Assembly: GCA_003518885.1 (NCBI GenBank)
Contig: DOXU01000207.1
Location: 1 to 8,611, forward strand
Source: Oscillospiraceae bacterium
Lineage (GTDB): Bacteria; Bacillota; Clostridia; Oscillospirales; Ethanoligenentaceae
DNA length: 8,611 nucleotides
Reading direction: 5' to 3'
Made by a program: the position numbers and the translations under genes. Position 1 is the first letter of the stretch. Each line of letters starts with the position of its first letter. The notes beneath the pieces were generated by a model. That model worked only from the letters and a program-made list of their open reading frames with translations, did not search any database and was not told the origin of the DNA. Of this stretch, positions 5,707-8,611 are shown one piece after another.

Positions 5707-6939
5707 ATGAACGGCACACCAATAGCAAATCGCACTCATATCACTTTTTTCGGTCGGCGAAACGCGGGAAAGTCTACTCTACTTAACGCTCTTGTTGGGC
5801 AACCCGTTTCTGTTACCTCCAATGAGCCAGGTACCACGACAGATCCCGTTCACAAAACGATGGAACTCCTCCCCCTTGGTCCTGTCCTTCTTACTGATAC
5901 AGCTGGTCTCGATGATGTCGGCGAATTGGGGGCCTTGCGAGTTAAGAAAGCCTATGAGGAATTACATCGCACCAATCTCGCTGTTATTGTGATGGATGTG
6001 AATGCTCGTTCCAGCGATTTCGAAGTCACTCTAATGGATCGCCTGCGAACACAACGAATTCCTTTTGTCTTTATTGTAAATAAATGTGATCAAATAGCCC
6101 TATCTAAAGAAAAAAAAGAGGCTCTGCAAGCAGCATTCATTTGCCCTGTTGTCGGGGTCAGTGCCAAAACCGGGGAAGGAATTTCCTCTTTGCGTGAAAT
6201 ACTCGCCACCGCCATTAAGCCCGAAGAGGAACTTGGCCTTACAAGCGGGCTTATTCGCGAAGGGCAAACGGCCATTTTGGTCACCCCGATTGATAAAGCG
6301 GCCCCAAAAGGTCGTCTCATTCTTCCACAGCAACAAACTATTCGTGACATTTTGGAACGCGATGCGGTAGCTATCGTCACAAAAGAGCAAGAACTTCGAT
6401 TTACACTAGAGGGCCTACGGCAAAAACCTGCAGCAGTTATCACGGACTCCCAAGCGTTTTTAAAAGTCGCTGCTGACACACCAAATGATATTCCCATGAC
6501 GTCTTTTTCTATTCTATTCGCTAGACAAAAGGGAAATCTTGAAGCAATGGTACGCGGCGTACGACGCATTGCCTCGTTAAAACCGGGAGAGCGTATTCTC
6601 ATTGCAGAAGGCTGCACGCATCACCGTCAATCTGACGACATTGGTACCGTAAAGATCCCCCGTTGGATTCGCCAACTTGCTGGGAATGAAATCCAATTCG
6701 ATTGGACTTCTGGGAAAGATTTCCCTGAAAATATTGAACGATATGCTGCTATCGTTCATTGTGGTGCTTGCATGCTCAACCGTCGTGAAATGCAATACCG
6801 CATCCACTACGCGAATCAACACGGTGTGGAAATCACTAATTATGGCATGTTGATCGCCTATGTCCACGGTATTTTAGAGCGAGCACTTAAACCATTCCCA
6901 GCAGCAGCCTTGGCTTATGCGCAGAGCAAGGAAAATTAA
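5707..6939 (+). CDS. hydF: [FeFe]-hydrogenase maturation GTPase HydF
   Basis: HydF is the scaffold on which the di-iron subcluster is completed and from which it passes to apo-hydrogenase. The 410-residue protein has an N-terminal TrmE/Era-like GTPase domain: Walker A GRRNAGKS (16-23), switch I TTTD (43-46), DTAGLDD (64-70), NKCD (125-128) and SAKTG (152-156). A dimerisation domain and a C-terminal cluster domain follow. The last holds CTH (C303, H305) and HCGAC (H351, C352, C355), the CxH...HCxxC signature of the HydF [4Fe-4S] site with all residues present. The start is secured by AGGAGGG placed 5 bases before ATG 5707. It is the last gene of the hydE-aspA-hydF operon and is followed by a strong terminator. 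The length is normal for the family and no defects are seen. Confidence 0.97.
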   Translation: MNGTPIANRTHITFFGRRNAGKSTLLNALVGQPVSVTSNEPGTTTDPVHKTMELLPLGPVLLTDTAGLDDVGELGALRVKKAYEELHRTNLAVIVMDVNARSSDFEVTLMDRLRTQRIPFVFIVNKCDQIALSKEKKEALQAAFICPVVGVSAKTGEGISSLREILATAIKPEEELGLTSGLIREGQTAILVTPIDKAAPKGRLILPQQQTIRDILERDAVAIVTKEQELRFTLEGLRQKPAAVITDSQAFLKVAADTPNDIPMTSFSILFARQKGNLEAMVRGVRRIASLKPGERILIAEGCTHHRQSDDIGTVKIPRWIRQLAGNEIQFDWTSGKDFPENIERYAAIVHCGACMLNRREMQYRIHYANQHGVEITNYGMLIAYVHGILERALKPFPAAALAYAQSKEN

Positions 6940-6972
6940 ACTTCTTTTTTATCGTTTTTCACTAAGATTAAG

Positions 6973-7008
6973 AAAGGCGGTGCCCATTACGATGGCACCG
7001 CCTTTTTT
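6973..7008 (+). terminator. Rho-independent terminator after hydF, probably bidirectional
   Basis: GGCGGTGCC (6976-6984) pairs perfectly with GGCACCGCC (6994-7002) around a 9-base loop. Three flanking A-T pairs extend the stem to 12 bp, and TTTTTT (7003-7008) follows. It ends the hydE operon. On the minus strand the hairpin is followed by TTTCTTAATCTT, a weaker tract, so it may also end the convergent MFS-ywbE transcript. Confidence 0.93.
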
Positions 7009-7014
7009 CCATTC

Positions 7015-7221
7015 TTAATCGGAATTCTTTAAAATTTCTTGTACTCTGCCAACCATATCGTCTTCTTCTAACATCACTTTGATGCCATGGGGATGAGTCG
7101 GACTGTGTGTCAATATTCGTTTTACGTGGCCCTCTGTACGTTTACCTGTTGGCTGATCTTTTTTTAAAACAATAGAGACCAATGCCCCTATTTGAATATT
7201 ACGGCGTGTTTTTCCATCCAT
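7015..7221 (-). CDS. ywbE: YwbE family protein (DUF2196)
   Basis: The 68-residue protein has the pattern of the small conserved YwbE family of unknown function: a basic N-terminus, IGALVSIVLKKDQPTGK, the signature LTHSPTHPHGIKVML and a VGRVQEIL end. The family looks like a small beta-barrel fold and has no assigned activity; I do not infer one. The start at 7221 is set by AGGAGG 7 bases upstream, which lies inside the last codons of the MFS gene (CAG GAG GAA). Only two bases separate that gene's stop from this ATG, so the two are co-transcribed and probably coupled in translation. An in-frame ATG at 7242 is inside the MFS gene and lacks that site. The hairpin at 6973-7008 probably ends the transcript. 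Confidence 0.9.
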   Translation of the reverse strand: MDGKTRRNIQIGALVSIVLKKDQPTGKRTEGHVKRILTHSPTHPHGIKVMLEEDDMVGRVQEILKNSD

Positions 7222-7223
7222 TT

Positions 7224-8477
7224 TTATTCCTCCTGTATCCAATCTCCCTCACCAGAATCTTCGTACTGGTCCATTTTACGTAAACGTGGAAAAAGCTTCA
7301 TCCAAATGAGCACAATACTGATGGTCCCAATTCCACCAATTAAAGCCGCGGGAATCGCGCCAAACCAAGCAGCCGTTAGTCCTGATTCAAATTCACCAAG
7401 CTGATTAGATGTGCCAATAAAAAGCTGATTGATTGAGTTCACGCGTCCTAGCATCTCATTTGGTGTCTGAATTTGTACCAATGTAGAGCGCACCACCACA
7501 CTGATCACATCAGCTGCACCAAGAATAATTAAAACAGCAAAAGAAAACCAGAAATTACGGGAAATTGCAAAACATATAGTAGAAATTCCAAAAACCATAA
7601 CCGCTGAGAACATGGTTATTCCTACACGGTGTGTAAACGGCCGACGCGCCAAATAAAAGGAAACAAAAAAGGCGCCCAATGCCGGTGCAGCTCGCAAGAA
7701 CCCTAATCCTATTGGGCCAATATGTAGAATAGTGGAAGAAAATATAGGCAATAATGCCGTTGCTCCTCCGAAAAGGACCGCAAATAGATCCAATGAAATA
7801 GCACCAAGAATAACAGGATGCTTTCTAACATATTGAGCACCCCCCAAAAGGGAATGCAGATTAACCGGTTGGCTATCACGCACACGCGGTGCAACCCACA
7901 CACCTAATATCGCCACGCACCCAACTAATACCACTGCAGCAGAAACCAAGTAAACGACATATGCCCCCATGGCATAGAGAAGGCCTCCCAGCGCTGGCCC
8001 AATGATTGTCGCCGCCTGAAAACAAGCCGTTTTCTGTGCAGTAGCCTTCGTCAATTCCGATCTTTGCACAATATTTGGCAATAGCGACTGAAGTGCCGGT
8101 GAATTTAAAGAATTAACCGCGCCAATAATGAAAGCAATCATGAGAAGAGAGCTTGGATGGAGGGCTTTTGTGTAACTGGAAACCATTAAATATCCATAAC
8201 AAACACAAAAGCCAATTCCGCTTAAAAGAACAACAACTTTACGATTAAAATGATCAGCAATATAACCCGAAAACAAGGTCATGGCAGCCATAGGAATAAA
8301 TTGAACTAAACCAACCAAGCCAAGATAAAACGCCGATTTTGTTAAATCATAGATCTGCCATCCGACAGAATTCGCGATCATTTGGCCACTGAATGCCATC
8401 GCGATAATGGTGATCAAATATAGCGATAGTGCATGCTTGTGCTGCGCACGATCGGGCTGTGCAGCCAAATTGGACAT
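7224..8477 (-). CDS. Major facilitator superfamily exporter, EntS/DHA3-like
   Basis: A 417-residue integral membrane protein with the hydrophobic pattern of about 12 transmembrane helices. Motif A of the major facilitator superfamily appears as GYIADHFNRK (71-80), between helices 2 and 3. The N-terminus (about 16 residues) and the C-terminus (KMDQYEDSGEGDWIQEE) are polar and likely cytoplasmic. The overall pattern, including SPALQSLLPNIV and LGRVNSINQLFIGTSNQLGEF, resembles the EntS/DHA3 group of proton-driven exporters, which includes enterobactin and macrolide efflux proteins. The substrate cannot be read from the sequence. AGAAGG 7 bases upstream supports ATG 8477. It is the first gene of a two-gene operon with ywbE. 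Nothing links its function to the hydrogenase genes; it is convergent with hydF and separated from it by a terminator. Confidence 0.88.
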   Translation of the reverse strand: MSNLAAQPDRAQHKHALSLYLITIIAMAFSGQMIANSVGWQIYDLTKSAFYLGLVGLVQFIPMAAMTLFSGYIADHFNRKVVVLLSGIGFCVCYGYLMVSSYTKALHPSSLLMIAFIIGAVNSLNSPALQSLLPNIVQRSELTKATAQKTACFQAATIIGPALGGLLYAMGAYVVYLVSAAVVLVGCVAILGVWVAPRVRDSQPVNLHSLLGGAQYVRKHPVILGAISLDLFAVLFGGATALLPIFSSTILHIGPIGLGFLRAAPALGAFFVSFYLARRPFTHRVGITMFSAVMVFGISTICFAISRNFWFSFAVLIILGAADVISVVVRSTLVQIQTPNEMLGRVNSINQLFIGTSNQLGEFESGLTAAWFGAIPAALIGGIGTISIVLIWMKLFPRLRKMDQYEDSGEGDWIQEE

Positions 8478-8499
8478 AAACTAACCTTCTTGTTTTTAA

Positions 8500-8528
8500 A
8501 GTATAATAAAAATAAATAAGAATGGGAC
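8500..8528 (-). promoter_or_regulatory. Weak promoter candidate for the MFS-ywbE operon
   Basis: TATACT on the minus strand (8505 to 8500) lies 22 bases before the MFS start codon and is the best -10 in an A+T-rich stretch. The hexamer 17 bases upstream (GTCCCA) does not resemble a -35 and overlaps the hairpin at 8524-8549. The operon may instead be transcribed from further upstream or need an activator. Confidence 0.3.
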
Positions 8529-8549
8529 AGCTGGCAACTCCGCTGTCCC
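8524..8549 (-). terminator. Hairpin, probable terminator of a gene beyond the right edge
   Basis: GGGACAGC (8524-8531) and GCTGTCCC (8542-8549) form a perfect 8-bp stem with a 10-base loop. On the minus strand it is followed by ATTCTTATTTATTTTT, a broken but T-rich tract. The remaining 62 bases to the right edge contain no recognisable gene. It could end a minus-strand gene to the right, or act as a leader structure ahead of the MFS gene. Confidence 0.5.
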
Positions 8550-8611
8550 TATATCCGTGCTCTTTTATTTCCTACCACTTTGTGGCTATAGTAAAAAAAC
8601 GTGGCTTATCC

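Noticed and set aside
6090..6617. 175-residue minus-strand open frame inside hydF
   Set aside because: It is antisense to conserved hydF sequence, with low-complexity Ser/Arg-rich composition and no family features; a shadow of the true frame.
8565..8611. CCACGTTTTTT-like string near both window ends (about 13-23 plus strand, 8594-8605 minus strand)
   Set aside because: The left copy is inside coding sequence and the match is only about 11 low-complexity bases; no sign of a true repeat or attachment site.
8550..8611. Possible gene end at the right edge
   Set aside because: Only 62 bases are available, with no recognisable coding pattern; no call can be supported.

Overview
The window comes from an anaerobic, hydrogen-metabolising bacterium, most likely a member of the Bacillota (Clostridia or Negativicutes; I cannot decide which). 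The evidence is a YwbE-family protein, a CBS-domain family II pyrophosphatase, strong AGGAGG-type ribosome binding sites, consensus sigma-A promoters and two of the [FeFe]-hydrogenase maturation genes. There is no sign of a phage, transposon, CRISPR array or RNA gene. Gene content is compact and mostly intact.

Layout. (1) Positions 1-1423, minus strand: the N-terminal 474 residues of a multidomain iron-sulfur protein, with ferredoxin clusters, an [FeFe]-hydrogenase H-cluster-like domain, a four-cysteine Fe-S domain and the start of a PAS domain. It runs off the left edge. It looks like a sensory (HydS-like, group C) hydrogenase relative, not a catalytic hydrogenase. (2) Positions 1634-2962, minus strand: a manganese-type family II inorganic pyrophosphatase with a CBS pair inserted. 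It has its own terminator and a perfect-consensus promoter. (3) Positions 3218-6939, plus strand: an apparent hydE-aspA-hydF operon. HydE is a radical SAM maturase, AspA an aspartate ammonia-lyase homologue and HydF the GTPase scaffold that carries the H-cluster precursor. hydE and aspA overlap by 4 bases; a 42-base gap with a strong ribosome binding site precedes hydF; a strong terminator follows. hydG is not in the window. (4) Positions 7015-8477, minus strand: a two-gene operon of an MFS exporter and ywbE, with the ywbE ribosome binding site inside the last codons of the MFS gene. The last 134 bases hold a hairpin, probably the terminator of a gene beyond the right edge.

How the parts fit. 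HydE and HydF build the di-iron subcluster. An ammonia-lyase between them could supply the nitrogen of the azadithiolate bridge. The hydrogenase-like PAS protein is a plausible H2 or redox sensor made in the same locus. Both it and hydE share the ten-base promoter core ATGTTATAAT, and both have Rex-like inverted repeats just downstream of their -10 boxes, which suggests NADH/NAD+ control. That regulatory reading is inference from motif matching by eye.
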